36,171 bases of DNA from an actinobacterium SCGC AAA027-J17 (GCA_000383815.1 KB912743.1:92913-129083); one strand, 5' to 3'; positions 23,113 to 31,810 are shown, counted from the stretch's first letter. Program-made: numbers and translations. The notes: generated by a model not told the origin, from the letters alone.

Positions 23113-24119
23113 CCTTTGAGGATTGGCCTAAGTGGCAAAGATGCACTCAAATATGCAGCATCTAGTAAAGCAGATTGAGCGATTGCATCATTGGCATCTG
23201 TTTTGATCGCTTTGCCAAGATCTATTGCATCGGCAAATGCCAAGAGTTGATAGGTGTAGGTGGAGATAGATGGCAGGTGCTCAACTCGTTTTTGTCCTGC
23301 TGATTCAACAATCACTCTTGGATCCATGCCGGAAGCCACAAAATTTGGTAGAAAAATACTGCCCTTACTTCCGGTAATGGTGAGAGGGGCTTGCATGCCC
23401 TCTGATTCAAAATCGCCCTTTGCAAGGGCAGCAACTCCATTTGGATATTTAAGTTGAACATAAAGTTTGGTGTCAATCTTTCCATCTGCTGAATTAACAT
23501 CAGCTTTGACTACCGAAGGCTCACCTGCTGCAACTTGCTGGCTAATCATTCTTTGGCTGTGTATTGCATAGCAACCCACATCCATCATTGAGCCACCTGC
23601 TAAATCAAATTGCAACCTTAAATCACCTGGCTTTGGCATATTAATTAATAGAGCAGATTCAACCTTAATTACCTCACCTATCTCACCAGATTTTAAAATC
23701 GCAAGTAATCGCTGAAAGACTGGGTGGTAGTAGTAGTGAAAACCTTCCATAAAAATTTTGCCAGATTTACTTACCGCTGCCGCTACCTCTTTTGCCTCAG
23801 CAGCATTACAAGCTGATGGCTTCTCACTTAAAACATGTTTGCCAGCAGCTAGGGCTTTGATATTCCATGGGGCGTGTGCACCATTGTGCAGCGCGTTATA
23901 AATAACATCTACCTCAGGATCATCTAATACCTCTTGGTATGAGCCATATGATTTTTGCACCTGGTATTGCTTAGCAAATTGATCAGCCCGCACCTTATCT
24001 CTGGCACCTACTGCAAGTAATTTATGGCCAGTAGCCTGAGCTGGATAAATAATGGCACTGGGTGCAATCCTGGCCGCCCCTAATATTCCAATTCGAAGTG
24101 GTTTGCGAGCCTCATTCAT
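23109..24119 (-). CDS. Gfo/Idh/MocA-family oxidoreductase
   Basis: A 336-residue NAD(P)-dependent dehydrogenase. The N-terminal Rossmann fold begins RIGILGAARIAPSAIIYPA, followed by DVIYNALHNGAHAPW and the family motif HVLSEKPSACNAAEA, whose EKP Lys is conserved for catalysis. The C-terminal alpha/beta domain has SGKIFMEGFHYYYHPVFQRL and GGSMMDVGCYAIHSQRMI, as in the dihydrodiol/xylose dehydrogenase-like subgroup. The sugar or related substrate is unknown. TAGATT sits 6 bases before the ATG on the minus strand. It follows tgt on the same strand after 20 bases. Confidence 0.9.
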   Translation of the reverse strand: MNEARKPLRIGILGAARIAPSAIIYPAQATGHKLLAVGARDKVRADQFAKQYQVQKSYGSYQEVLDDPEVDVIYNALHNGAHAPWNIKALAAGKHVLSEKPSACNAAEAKEVAAAVSKSGKIFMEGFHYYYHPVFQRLLAILKSGEIGEVIKVESALLINMPKPGDLRLQFDLAGGSMMDVGCYAIHSQRMISQQVAAGEPSVVKADVNSADGKIDTKLYVQLKYPNGVAALAKGDFESEGMQAPLTITGSKGSIFLPNFVASGMDPRVIVESAGQKRVEHLPSISTYTYQLLAFADAIDLGKAIKTDANDAIAQSALLDAAYLSASLPLRPILKG

Positions 24120-24125
24120 ATAAGT

Positions 24126-24131
24126 AATCTA
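24126..24131 (-). promoter_or_regulatory. Leaderless -10 (TAGATT) of Gfo/Idh/MocA gene
   Basis: On the minus strand TAGATT is followed by 6 bases and the ATG at 24119. It lies within the 20-base gap after tgt, so the gene may have its own promoter inside a tgt transcript. Confidence 0.4.
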
Positions 24132-24139
24132 CCGCCAAA

Positions 24140-25357
24140 TTACTTTTTGTAGTACCGGGCCATAAATTGGGCTTTAAAATCTAAAAATGTGCCATCTTCA
24201 ATACCTTTTCGCATTTGATCCACCAAGCCAACAATAAAGTGTTGATTGTGGATTGTGGCCAAGGTGGCAGCGAGCATCTCCTTTGATCTAAATAAGTGAC
24301 ATAGGTATGCCCGGGTGTAGTTGGCACAGGTATAGCAGGTGCAATCTTTTTCAATTGGAAAGAACTCATTTTTATGTGGGGCATTTGAGATATTCACCCG
24401 GCCATCTTTGGTAAATACTGAGCTAGTTCTTGCTTGCCGGGAAGGGGCTACACAATCAAAGGTATCTGCGCCATTTTCCACCCCAACAAATAAATCATCT
24501 GGTTCACCAATACCTAAAAAGTGGCGTGGCTTATCTTGCGGTAGCTCCTCATTTACCCATCTCAAAATATCGCCCAAGCTTTGTTTATCTAACGCACCGC
24601 CAATACCAAAGCCATCAAAGCTAATCCCATCAACCTTCATATCTGATAAATCCTTAGCCGCCTTCCTGCGCAAATCCTCATACTGGGCCCCTTGCAATAC
24701 CCCAAAGAGTGCTTGGTATGGTTTATCAGAACGTGCCTTAGTTAATCGATCATGCTCTGCCAAACATCTAATCGCCCAAAGCCGAGTGCGCTCTAAGGCT
24801 TTTTCTTGGTAACTTCTAGTGTTGTGCAAGGTAGTGCACTCATCAAAGGCAAAAATAATGTCAGCCCCTATTTGATGCTGCACCTGCATTGAAACCTCTG
24901 GAGTAAAGCGGTGAAGTGAGCCATCTAAATGTGATTTAAAGGTGACCCCATCATCATCAACATGGGCTAGCCGCTCTTTATCATCGGCGATTACATCATC
25001 ATCTTGAAAGGTGTTCTCATCCATAGCAATAACCTTTTTAAAACCAACCCCAAGGGACAAAACTTGAAAGCCACCAGAGTCGGTAAATGTGGGTTTTTGC
25101 CAATTCATAAACTTTCCAAGACCACCTGCCAGGTCAACAATCTCTTGCCCTGGCTGCAGATATAGGTGATAGGCATTTGCTAAAACTGCTTGGGCGCCAA
25201 ATTCAGTGATGGACTCAGGTAACACCGATTTTAAGGTCGCCTTAGTACCAACTGGAATAAAGGCTGGGGTTTTAATCTGGCCATGCGGGGTAGTAATTAC
25301 CCCAGTTCGGCCTAAGCGATTAGACAAACTGGCTTTGACCTCAAATTTAAAACTCAT
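24140..25357 (-). CDS. tgt: tRNA-guanine transglycosylase
   Basis: A 405-residue enzyme that exchanges guanine-34 of tRNAs with GUN anticodons for preQ1 (or queuine). Catalytic features are D93 in FTDSGGFQVLSLG, the nucleophile D301 in DTFDCVAPSRQART, and the zinc site C339, C341, C344 and H370 (CTCYTC and later TIHNQHF). Length is slightly above the E. coli enzyme (375), as usual for actinobacterial versions. No preQ1 synthesis gene is in the window, so the base may come from elsewhere in the genome or from salvage. Upstream on the same strand, 48 bases away, is the M13 peptidase gene. Confidence 0.95.
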   Translation of the reverse strand: MSFKFEVKASLSNRLGRTGVITTPHGQIKTPAFIPVGTKATLKSVLPESITEFGAQAVLANAYHLYLQPGQEIVDLAGGLGKFMNWQKPTFTDSGGFQVLSLGVGFKKVIAMDENTFQDDDVIADDKERLAHVDDDGVTFKSHLDGSLHRFTPEVSMQVQHQIGADIIFAFDECTTLHNTRSYQEKALERTRLWAIRCLAEHDRLTKARSDKPYQALFGVLQGAQYEDLRRKAAKDLSDMKVDGISFDGFGIGGALDKQSLGDILRWVNEELPQDKPRHFLGIGEPDDLFVGVENGADTFDCVAPSRQARTSSVFTKDGRVNISNAPHKNEFFPIEKDCTCYTCANYTRAYLCHLFRSKEMLAATLATIHNQHFIVGLVDQMRKGIEDGTFLDFKAQFMARYYKK

Positions 25358-25405
25358 TATTAACCAATCCTGCTGTTGCTAGGTTAAATTGGCAAATATT
25401 TTAAA

Positions 25406-27364
25406 TTACCAGATCCTGACCCGGGCATTTTCAGGCATAAAGTGAAGATCATCCTTAGTTAGTGCAAATGCTTGATGAAACTCATCTAAATTAGCCACAA
25501 TCTGATTACACCTAAACTCAGCTGGGGAGTGAGGATCGATGGCAATGCGCCTTCTTGCCTCCTCCGGCCGGTACTTACTTCGCCAGCACTGCGCCCACCC
25601 AAGGAAGAATCTTTGATATCCGCTAAAGCCATCGATTACCGGTGGTTTAGCTGATCCAAGTGAGATCTCATACGCCTTATATGCGATGGTTAATCCACCC
25701 AGATCGCCAATATTTTCACCAATAGTTAACGCGCCATTGACCTTAAGCTCTGGCGCTGCCTCTGGGGATAATTGATTGTATTGATCAATTAATTTCGTAG
25801 TCCGTTTTTCAAACTCCTGCCGATCAATATCACTCCACCAATTTACTAAGTTGCCATCACCATCATATTTAGAGCCTTGATCATCAAAGCCATGGCCAAT
25901 CTCATGACCGATCACCGCTCCAATGCCACCGTAATTAGCAGCGTAATCATCAGCGCTAACATCAAAAAATGGCGGTTGCAAAATTGCAGCCGGAAAGACA
26001 ATCTCATTCATCCCAGGGTTGTAGTAGGCATTAACTGTTTGGGGGGTCATATACCACTCAGATTTATCTACCGGTTTGCCGATCTTGGCGTACTCATAAT
26101 CTTGGGAGAATTTTGCGATTTGGGCGAGGTTGCCGATCAAATCATTTGGATCAATACTTAACTTTGAGTAATCGCGCCACTTATCTGGGTAGCCAATCTT
26201 TGGGGTGAATTTATCTAATTTAACAAAGGCTTTCTCCTTTGTCTGTTGGCTCATCCAATCCAGGTTGGTAATGCTCTTTCGGTAGGCGGTGATTAAATTC
26301 TTAACTAACTCAACCATCTTAGTTTTTGCACTCTCACCAAAGTGGCGCTGGACATAGATCTGCCCAACCGCCTCTCCTAACGCCCCCTCCACTAAGCCAA
26401 CCCCACGCTTCCATCGCTGCTTTAATGCCGGAGTGCCGGACAAGGTGGTGCCATAGAAATTAAAGTTCTCATTAACAAACTCACTGCTTAAATATGGGCT
26501 AGCACCAGATAAAACATGCCAGGTCAGCCAGCTGCGCCACTTTGGCAGATCAAAAGCTGCCAATAACTTTGATAACCCTTCAAAGTAGGAGGGTTGTCTT
26601 ATTACTACCTGCTCCAGAACCTGCATTGGAGTCTTGGAGGAGGAGATCCAAAGTTGCCAATCAAAATCTGGGGCTAATTGAGTTAACTGGGCAAAGCTCT
26701 TCTTGTTATAGGTCAGCTCTGCATCTCGATCTTTAACCTGATCCCAATGACAGGCCGCAATCAAACTTTCAATCTCTAGAACCTGTTGGGCAGCTAATGT
26801 GGCATTTTCAAGATTAGCCAACTCAAACATCTTTTGGATGTGGGCGGTGAAGGCATCTCTAATCCCTTGGTACTCACCCTCTCGGTAGTAAGCCTCATCA
26901 GGCAGTGATAATCCTGATTGGCCCAGGTAGACAATATTTTTAGTGGAGTCCTTATTATCGGTTGAGACGAAGGAGTAAAACAGACCAGATAAACCACGGG
27001 CTTCAAACTCACCTAAGGTTTTTAAAAAATCCGCTAACGAATTAATTGATTGGGCAGCTGCTAAATCTTTTGCAATTGGTGAGATACCTAATTTTTCAAT
27101 CCCCGCCTCATCCATAAAGGAGTTATATAAATCGCCAATTTTTTGGGCATTACTTCCGGCAGCTGCTTTGCTAGCTGCCTGATCTAAGATGATTTGTTTG
27201 ACCTGTTTTTCGGCCTGCTCATATAGCCAGTAAAAGGCGCCATCACTTGCTCGATCCTCTGGGATGGTCGATTCCTTAAGCCACTTGCCATTCATAAATC
27301 TAAAGAGATCATCTTGTGGGCGAACCGTTGGGTCAATGTGGGAAAGATCTAAACCGCTCTTCAT
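25406..27364 (-). CDS. M13-family metallopeptidase (PepO/neprilysin-like)
   Basis: A 652-residue zinc endopeptidase. The zinc motif HEIGH is at residues 487-491 in AVIGHEIGHGFDDQGSKYDG; the third ligand E550 and the supporting Asp are in GENIGDLGG; the substrate-binding NAYYNP motif is at about 445-450. Length matches full bacterial M13 enzymes. No signal peptide or membrane anchor is visible, so it probably acts in the cytosol on oligopeptides, in the manner of lactococcal PepO. It is separated from the peptide-uptake operon by about 10 kb, so a functional link is conjecture. A shared transcript with tgt downstream is possible. Confidence 0.94.
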   Translation of the reverse strand: MKSGLDLSHIDPTVRPQDDLFRFMNGKWLKESTIPEDRASDGAFYWLYEQAEKQVKQIILDQAASKAAAGSNAQKIGDLYNSFMDEAGIEKLGISPIAKDLAAAQSINSLADFLKTLGEFEARGLSGLFYSFVSTDNKDSTKNIVYLGQSGLSLPDEAYYREGEYQGIRDAFTAHIQKMFELANLENATLAAQQVLEIESLIAACHWDQVKDRDAELTYNKKSFAQLTQLAPDFDWQLWISSSKTPMQVLEQVVIRQPSYFEGLSKLLAAFDLPKWRSWLTWHVLSGASPYLSSEFVNENFNFYGTTLSGTPALKQRWKRGVGLVEGALGEAVGQIYVQRHFGESAKTKMVELVKNLITAYRKSITNLDWMSQQTKEKAFVKLDKFTPKIGYPDKWRDYSKLSIDPNDLIGNLAQIAKFSQDYEYAKIGKPVDKSEWYMTPQTVNAYYNPGMNEIVFPAAILQPPFFDVSADDYAANYGGIGAVIGHEIGHGFDDQGSKYDGDGNLVNWWSDIDRQEFEKRTTKLIDQYNQLSPEAAPELKVNGALTIGENIGDLGGLTIAYKAYEISLGSAKPPVIDGFSGYQRFFLGWAQCWRSKYRPEEARRRIAIDPHSPAEFRCNQIVANLDEFHQAFALTKDDLHFMPENARVRIW

Positions 27365-27406
27365 AATGGGATAAGCCTATCTTTTCTTAAATTACTTTTG
27401 GGCAAT

Positions 27407-27440
27407 AAAAAATCCCGCCATTTAACTGGCGGGATTTTTT
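27407..27440. terminator. Perfect bidirectional intrinsic terminator
   Basis: AAAAAATCCCGCCA and TGGCGGGATTTTTT form a perfect 14-bp inverted repeat around a TTTAAC loop. The GC core TCCCGCCA is flanked by A6 and T6, so it works from either strand. It ends the histone-like gene on the minus strand 11 bases after its stop and insulates the M13 gene that follows on the same strand. Confidence 0.9.
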
Positions 27441-27450
27441 AGTTAATAAC

Positions 27451-27639
27451 TTACTTTGCAGCCTTCTTACGACGACGACGCTTTGGAGCAGCCTTTGCTG
27501 CTTTCTTACGACGACGACGCTTTGGAGCAGCCTTAGCTGCTTTCTTACGACGACGACGCTTTGGGGCAGCCTTTGCTGCCTTCTTACGACGACGCTTTGG
27601 TGCAGCTTTTGCTGCTTTCTTACGACGCTTTGCAGCCAC
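27451..27639 (-). CDS. Lys/Arg/Ala-repeat histone H1-like protein
   Basis: A 62-residue, extremely basic protein made almost entirely of Ala, Lys, Arg and Pro. After MAAKRRKK there are four repeats: AAKAAPKRRRKK once, then AAKAAPKRRRRKK three times, ending AAK. Sequence like this occurs in the C-terminal tail of mycobacterial HupB and in histone H1-like proteins; here it stands alone without an HU domain. It probably binds DNA or RNA by charge. The GTG start follows AGGAG at 6 bases. It is monocistronic between a roughly 200-base upstream region and a perfect terminator. The exact role is not known. Confidence 0.8.
   Translation of the reverse strand: MAAKRRKKAAKAAPKRRRKKAAKAAPKRRRRKKAAKAAPKRRRRKKAAKAAPKRRRRKKAAK
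27463..27615 (-). repeat. Tandem coding repeat, 36-39 bp units, four copies
   Basis: Four direct repeats at 27615-27580 (36 bp), 27579-27541, 27540-27502 and 27501-27463 (39 bp each) encode the basic repeats of the histone-like protein. The units are nearly identical in DNA, so the copy number could change by slippage or recombination. Confidence 0.85.
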
Positions 27640-27658
27640 GTAGATCTCCTATCAAAGT

Positions 27659-27679
27659 GGTTCGATCCGTCACCGAACC
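27659..27679. promoter_or_regulatory. Inverted repeat upstream of the histone-like gene
   Basis: GGTTCG and CGAACC form a perfect 6-bp inverted repeat with a 9-base spacer, 20 bases upstream of the GTG start. It would lie in the leader RNA or near the promoter. Operator or leader hairpin cannot be decided from sequence. Confidence 0.3.
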
Positions 27680-27802
27680 TGTTTCATGGACAAGCGTGTC
27701 ACTAAATGGCAAAACTTTCCACTCATTTGGCAAAAAAGTTGGTGCGTGTCGCAACTTTATTTATTTAATATTTTATGCATTTTTTAATAAAAGTTAGCCA
27801 AT

Positions 27803-27816
27803 TTTCTGGCCAGAAA
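27803..27816. promoter_or_regulatory. 14-bp perfect palindrome TTTCTGGCCAGAAA
   Basis: A perfect palindrome in the 198-base gap between the MFS gene (ending 27838) and the histone-like gene (start 27639), both on the minus strand. It has the form of a dimeric repressor site. It sits in A+T-rich DNA about 165 bases upstream of the histone-like start. The rest of the gap shows only A+T-rich sequence and two GACACGC repeats. Confidence 0.3.
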
Positions 27817-27837
27817 TGGTGAAAAACTACTGGTGAG

Positions 27838-29106
27838 TTAATTATTTGGTGCAGTTTTACGTTTTTTTGCCTCCGAAACTGCAAATTTATTGGTTTGACT
27901 GTCATATTTTCGAAATTCGGGCAGTAAAGCGGTGAAAAAAGTGACAAAACCGATGCAAAGTAGTCCACCTGAGACCACTGAGGTGCGAAGTGAGGTGCGT
28001 TCGGCGGTAAATCCAGCCCTAGTTTGTCCGCCAAGTGGTCCAACTGAGTAAGAGATTAACTCCACCCCAGCTAATCTGCCCCGAAACTCATCTGGAATAG
28101 ATTGATTCCACAATACTGAACGGAAAAGAGCAGAGACCATATCCGATGCTCCGGCCAAAACAAGAAATAGCAAGATTAATGCCACATGATTAACCAATCC
28201 GGCAATAGTTATCGCCACCCCCCAACCTAGGGCGGCTAAAAATATCGCTCGCCCATGTTTTGTGTAACTCTTAACCCAGCCACTAGTAAGTGTTACCAAG
28301 ATTGAGCCGATAGTTCCGGCGGCATAAAAAAATCCAAGTGCCCAAGGTGCGCCTGCCTGCTCTGCCCAAAATGGATATAGCGCAGTTGGCATGGCAAAAA
28401 ACATTGCTGACAGATCTACTAGATAGGTACCCATTAAATCCTTGCGACTAGTTGCATATTTGACCCCAGCTACCAAACTGGAAAAAGCGGGTTTTTCATT
28501 GATTTCTATGGGTGGAACACTCTTGACCCGAAGCAAAATAATTAAGGATAAAAAGTAGGTAAGTATGTCCAAGATAAATCCAGCTGGCACACCAAAAATT
28601 GAGATTAAAACACCAGCTAATGAGGGGCCCGCAATCATGCCGATCTGCCAACGCATACTCATTAAGGCACTAGCAGCAGGTAGATCTTTATGCTCTACTA
28701 ATCTGGGCAAAATTGCATCAGAGCTTGGTCGTTGCAAGCCATCAACTGCAGCAAATAATGCGGCTACCACATAGATCAGTACCAAATTTGGTGAGGGTAG
28801 AAGTGCGTTAATCAACAAGATGGCAGAGAGAAATAAAGATGCAAACTCAGTAGCCCAGATCATCTTTTTGCGATCCATGTGATCAGCTAGCACCCCGCCA
28901 TAAAGGCCAAAGATCACCAGCGGAATAATCTCAACTAATCCGATTAAGCCAACTGCTAGAAATGATCCAGTCAACTCCTTAACTTGAAAGGGCAATGCCA
29001 CATAGGTGAACATCGAACCGAAGTAGGAGATCAGGCCAGAGAGCCAAAGCCTTCTAAAATCTGGATACTTGCGCAGCGGTGAGAAATCTATTGCCAGATT
29101 TGCCAC
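27838..29106 (-). CDS. MFS exporter (MFS_3 type)
   Basis: A 422-residue major facilitator with about 12 hydrophobic segments. The loop 2-3 signature is GGVLADHMDRKKMIWATEFA (about residues 74-93), and LQRPSSDAILPRLVEHKDLP between TM4 and TM5 is typical of EntS/MFS_3 exporters, the same broad family as the tandem pair at 2250-4822. The GTG start is well supported by AAGGAGGG. It follows panB by 26 bases on the same strand, so the two are probably cotranscribed. The substrate is unknown; pantoate or a related compound would be a guess only. Confidence 0.88.
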   Translation of the reverse strand: MANLAIDFSPLRKYPDFRRLWLSGLISYFGSMFTYVALPFQVKELTGSFLAVGLIGLVEIIPLVIFGLYGGVLADHMDRKKMIWATEFASLFLSAILLINALLPSPNLVLIYVVAALFAAVDGLQRPSSDAILPRLVEHKDLPAASALMSMRWQIGMIAGPSLAGVLISIFGVPAGFILDILTYFLSLIILLRVKSVPPIEINEKPAFSSLVAGVKYATSRKDLMGTYLVDLSAMFFAMPTALYPFWAEQAGAPWALGFFYAAGTIGSILVTLTSGWVKSYTKHGRAIFLAALGWGVAITIAGLVNHVALILLFLVLAGASDMVSALFRSVLWNQSIPDEFRGRLAGVELISYSVGPLGGQTRAGFTAERTSLRTSVVSGGLLCIGFVTFFTALLPEFRKYDSQTNKFAVSEAKKRKTAPNN

Positions 29107-29132
29107 GCCAGCCCTCCTTGGGCAGAGTAAAT

Positions 29133-29942
29133 TTAAGTAAAGCTTTGCTCTGCGGTGGGAAATCTACCCGCTGCCACATCTTGTGCAAACTCAGTAGCAG
29201 CATCACTCATTTCTTTTCGAAGATTTCGATACGCCTTGGCAAGTTTTGGCATCTTGGCGGTTAATCCCATTAAATCTGTCCAAACTAAAACCTGCCCATC
29301 ACAACTATTTCCAGCCCCAATGCCAATGGTTGGGATGGAAAGTGCGGCGGTTATCTTTTCTGCCAGCTGGGCTGGCACCGCCTCTAGAACTATGGCAAAT
29401 ACTCCAACAGCTTCCAACGCCTTGGCATCTTTTAGTATTCGATCCCCATCATCGCCACGACCTTGCACCTTAAATCCACCCAGTGCGTGAACTGATTGCG
29501 GGGTTAATCCCAGGTGTCCCATAACTGGAATGCCAGCTGCAATCAACTTTTCAATCTGGGGCACAACCTTGACCCCACCCTCCAGCTTTACTGCGCCAAC
29601 CTTTGCCTCTTTAAAAAATCTCACCCCAGTTTCAAGTGCTTGTTCGGCGGAGGATTCATAGGAGCCAAATGGAAAATCTGCTACCACCATCGCTTTTTTG
29701 CTAGCCCCTACCACCGCTCTTGCCATTGGAATTAACTCATCAACGGTGACTGGAATGGTGTTTTCAAATCCTAGGAAGTTATTTCCAGCAGAGTCACCAA
29801 CTAGCAATACTGGAATAGCTGCTTGATCAAAAATCTCAGCGGTGATCTGTTCATAACAGGTGAGCATCGCCCACTTTTGCCCCGCCTTTTTTTTGGCAGC
29901 TAAATCAGCAATTGAGATCCGGCCAGATTGAGCATTGCTCAT
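29133..29942 (-). CDS. panB: 3-methyl-2-oxobutanoate hydroxymethyltransferase
   Basis: A 269-residue enzyme of pantothenate (vitamin B5) synthesis that makes ketopantoate from 2-oxoisovalerate using methylenetetrahydrofolate. Family landmarks are PVLLVGDSAGNNFLGFENT (metal-binding Asp), VVADFPFGSYE, GAVKLEGG, VMGHLGLTPQSVHALGGFKV, the catalytic Glu region IVLEAVPAQLAE, and TIGIGAGNSCDGQVLVW. It has a good AAAGGAG Shine-Dalgarno. It is divergent from nadE with a gap of 107 bases and followed by the MFS gene. panC and panD are not in the window. Confidence 0.96.
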   Translation of the reverse strand: MSNAQSGRISIADLAAKKKAGQKWAMLTCYEQITAEIFDQAAIPVLLVGDSAGNNFLGFENTIPVTVDELIPMARAVVGASKKAMVVADFPFGSYESSAEQALETGVRFFKEAKVGAVKLEGGVKVVPQIEKLIAAGIPVMGHLGLTPQSVHALGGFKVQGRGDDGDRILKDAKALEAVGVFAIVLEAVPAQLAEKITAALSIPTIGIGAGNSCDGQVLVWTDLMGLTAKMPKLAKAYRNLRKEMSDAATEFAQDVAAGRFPTAEQSFT

Positions 29943-30027
29943 TACTTACTCCTTTTAGATCAAGGCCGTTTGCGGTCCCTGTCTTTTCTAGGTGGTGCTA
30001 CTTTAACTTAACTTCCGCTCGGTTCGC

Positions 30028-30043
30028 TACCTTAAGGTACTCT
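30028..30043. promoter_or_regulatory. Palindrome and -10 of nadE
   Basis: TACCTTAAGGTA (30028-30039) is a perfect 12-bp palindrome. It is overlapped by TACTCT (30038-30043), which ends 6 bases before the nadE GTG and fits the leaderless pattern. The palindrome also offers TACCTT on the minus strand as a -10 for panB, which would then have a leader of about 85 bases. Alternatively it is an operator. Confidence 0.4.
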
Positions 30044-30049
30044 TGAAAA

Positions 30050-31744
30050 GTGAGCGATACCGGTCAGATTCGAATTGCCCTAGCCCAGATCAATCCAACT
30101 GTTGGAGATCTGCGCAAAAACTGCGATCTAGTTTCCAAGTACGCCTTTGATGCCGCCAATGCTGGAGCAGTTGTGGTGGTTTATCCAGAGATGATTTTGA
30201 CTGGGTATCCAGTTGAAGATTTAGCAAACCGACCATCTTTTAGAGCTGCCTCAATTGCAGCTGTTTCAGAGCTTGCCCTGCGAATTAACGATGAGGGCAA
30301 TGGTGATTTAACACTACTGGTTGGTTATTTAGGTGAAAGTGATACTGGCAGACCACAAAATTGTGTAGCGGTGATTTATCGAGGTGAGGTAGTTGCTACC
30401 TATATCAAGCACCATCTGCCAAATTACGGCGTCTTTGATGAGTATCGAAACTTTGCTCCGGGAAATCACTCACTAGTAATTAGGGTTTGTGGTGTTGATA
30501 TTGGAGTTGCAATTTGTGAAGATATTTGGCAATCCGGTGGTCCAGTTGCCGAGCTTGCTAAGCGAAATATTGGATTGCTGTTAGTGCCAAATGGCTCACC
30601 CTTTGAGGTGAATAAAGATGATGCCAGATTGGCGCTAGTTCAAAAACGGGCAATGGAGATTGGCGCGCCACTGGCATATGTAAATATGACTGGTGGCCAA
30701 GATGATTTAGTTTTTGATGGCGACACAATTGTCACCTCCCAAACTGGGGAGATAATTGCCCGCGCCCCTCAATTTGAAGATGGCTTAATGGTGATTGATC
30801 TTGATGTGAAGCTAGCCTCTAGTGATCCAGATTTAATCATCTCAAATCCGCCAATTTTAAAATATAAGAAGATCACCGCAGGGGTAGCAAGAAGGCTGGG
30901 GGATTTAGAGCAGATCTGGCAAGGGTTGGTAATTGGGCTTAGAGATTATGTGGAGAAAAATAATTTCAAATCAGTCGTTTTGGGATTATCTGGCGGCATA
31001 GATTCAGCCTTAGTTGCTGCCTTAGCTGCTGATGCGATTGGCGCTAATCGAGTTCATGGCATTGCTATGCCAAGTAAATTCTCATCCGAGCACTCACTGA
31101 CCGATGCAAAAGCATTAGCAATAAATATTGGTTTAAATTATCGAATAATTGATATACAGCCAATGGTTTCAAACTTTATTGAAAATCTTCATTTGGCAGG
31201 AGTTGCCGAGGAGAATTTGCAGGCAAGGGTGCGGGGTGTGACCTTGATGGGATTATCAAATCAAGAAGGCCATCTCGTTCTTGCCACCGGCAACAAATCT
31301 GAGTTAGCGGTTGGCTACTCCACCTTGTATGGCGATGCAGTTGGTGGCTTTGCGCCAATTAAGGATTTATATAAAACTCAAGTGTGGCAATTGGCTAAGT
31401 GGCGTAATGATTTAGCAATCTTGCAGGGTGAGGTACCACCAATTCCTGAAAACTCAATTAATAAAGAGCCAAGTGCTGAGCTTCGGCCTGATCAAAAGGA
31501 CTCTGACTCACTGCCAGATTACAAAGTATTGGATCAAATCTTGCAGATTTATATTGATCAAGATGGTGGCCGGCCAGCAGCGCTGGCTGCAGGTTTTAAT
31601 CCAGCGGTAGTAGATAAGGTAGTTGGGTTAGTAGATAGGGCAGAGTACAAGAGAAGGCAGTATCCACCTGGAACAAAGATCTCCAGCAGAGCCTTTGGTA
31701 AGGATCGAAGGTTGCCTATTACATCACATTGGAATGAGTCTTAA
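30050..31744 (+). CDS. nadE: Glutamine-dependent NAD+ synthetase
   Basis: A 564-residue two-domain enzyme that amidates nicotinate adenine dinucleotide to NAD+ with glutamine as the nitrogen donor. The N-terminal nitrilase-type glutaminase has the Glu-Lys-Cys triad: E47 in VVYPEMILTGYP, K120 in TYIKHHLPNYGVFDEY and C156 in GVAICEDIW. The C-terminal synthetase has the PP-loop SGGIDS (314-319) in VLGLSGGIDSALVAALA and NKSELAVGYSTLYGD further on. The GTG start has no Shine-Dalgarno; TACTCT lies 6 bases upstream. Length is typical of the shorter glutamine-dependent form. Confidence 0.96.
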   Translation: MSDTGQIRIALAQINPTVGDLRKNCDLVSKYAFDAANAGAVVVVYPEMILTGYPVEDLANRPSFRAASIAAVSELALRINDEGNGDLTLLVGYLGESDTGRPQNCVAVIYRGEVVATYIKHHLPNYGVFDEYRNFAPGNHSLVIRVCGVDIGVAICEDIWQSGGPVAELAKRNIGLLLVPNGSPFEVNKDDARLALVQKRAMEIGAPLAYVNMTGGQDDLVFDGDTIVTSQTGEIIARAPQFEDGLMVIDLDVKLASSDPDLIISNPPILKYKKITAGVARRLGDLEQIWQGLVIGLRDYVEKNNFKSVVLGLSGGIDSALVAALAADAIGANRVHGIAMPSKFSSEHSLTDAKALAINIGLNYRIIDIQPMVSNFIENLHLAGVAEENLQARVRGVTLMGLSNQEGHLVLATGNKSELAVGYSTLYGDAVGGFAPIKDLYKTQVWQLAKWRNDLAILQGEVPPIPENSINKEPSAELRPDQKDSDSLPDYKVLDQILQIYIDQDGGRPAALAAGFNPAVVDKVVGLVDRAEYKRRQYPPGTKISSRAFGKDRRLPITSHWNES

Positions 31745-31771
31745 TCAATTTAGGCGTAGCTTTTAAAACAC

Positions 31772-31784
31772 GCAAATGATTTGC
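31772..31784. repeat. Inverted repeat GCAAAT-G-ATTTGC
   Basis: A perfect 6-bp inverted repeat with a one-base spacer lies about 27 bases upstream of the -10 candidate of the cysteine leader. Its position near the -35 region would suit a regulator site, but no known sulphur-regulator consensus is recognised. Confidence 0.25.
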
Positions 31785-31810
31785 AATTAGCCTTAACTCA
31801 ATTGGTACTT

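Noticed and set aside
27463-27615. Regular direct repeats resembling a CRISPR array
   Set aside because: The repeats are contiguous, have no spacers and encode the basic repeat protein in frame.
27659-27679. GGTTCGATCC resembling a tRNA T-loop
   Set aside because: No acceptor, D or anticodon stem can be built around it; only a 6-bp inverted repeat is present.
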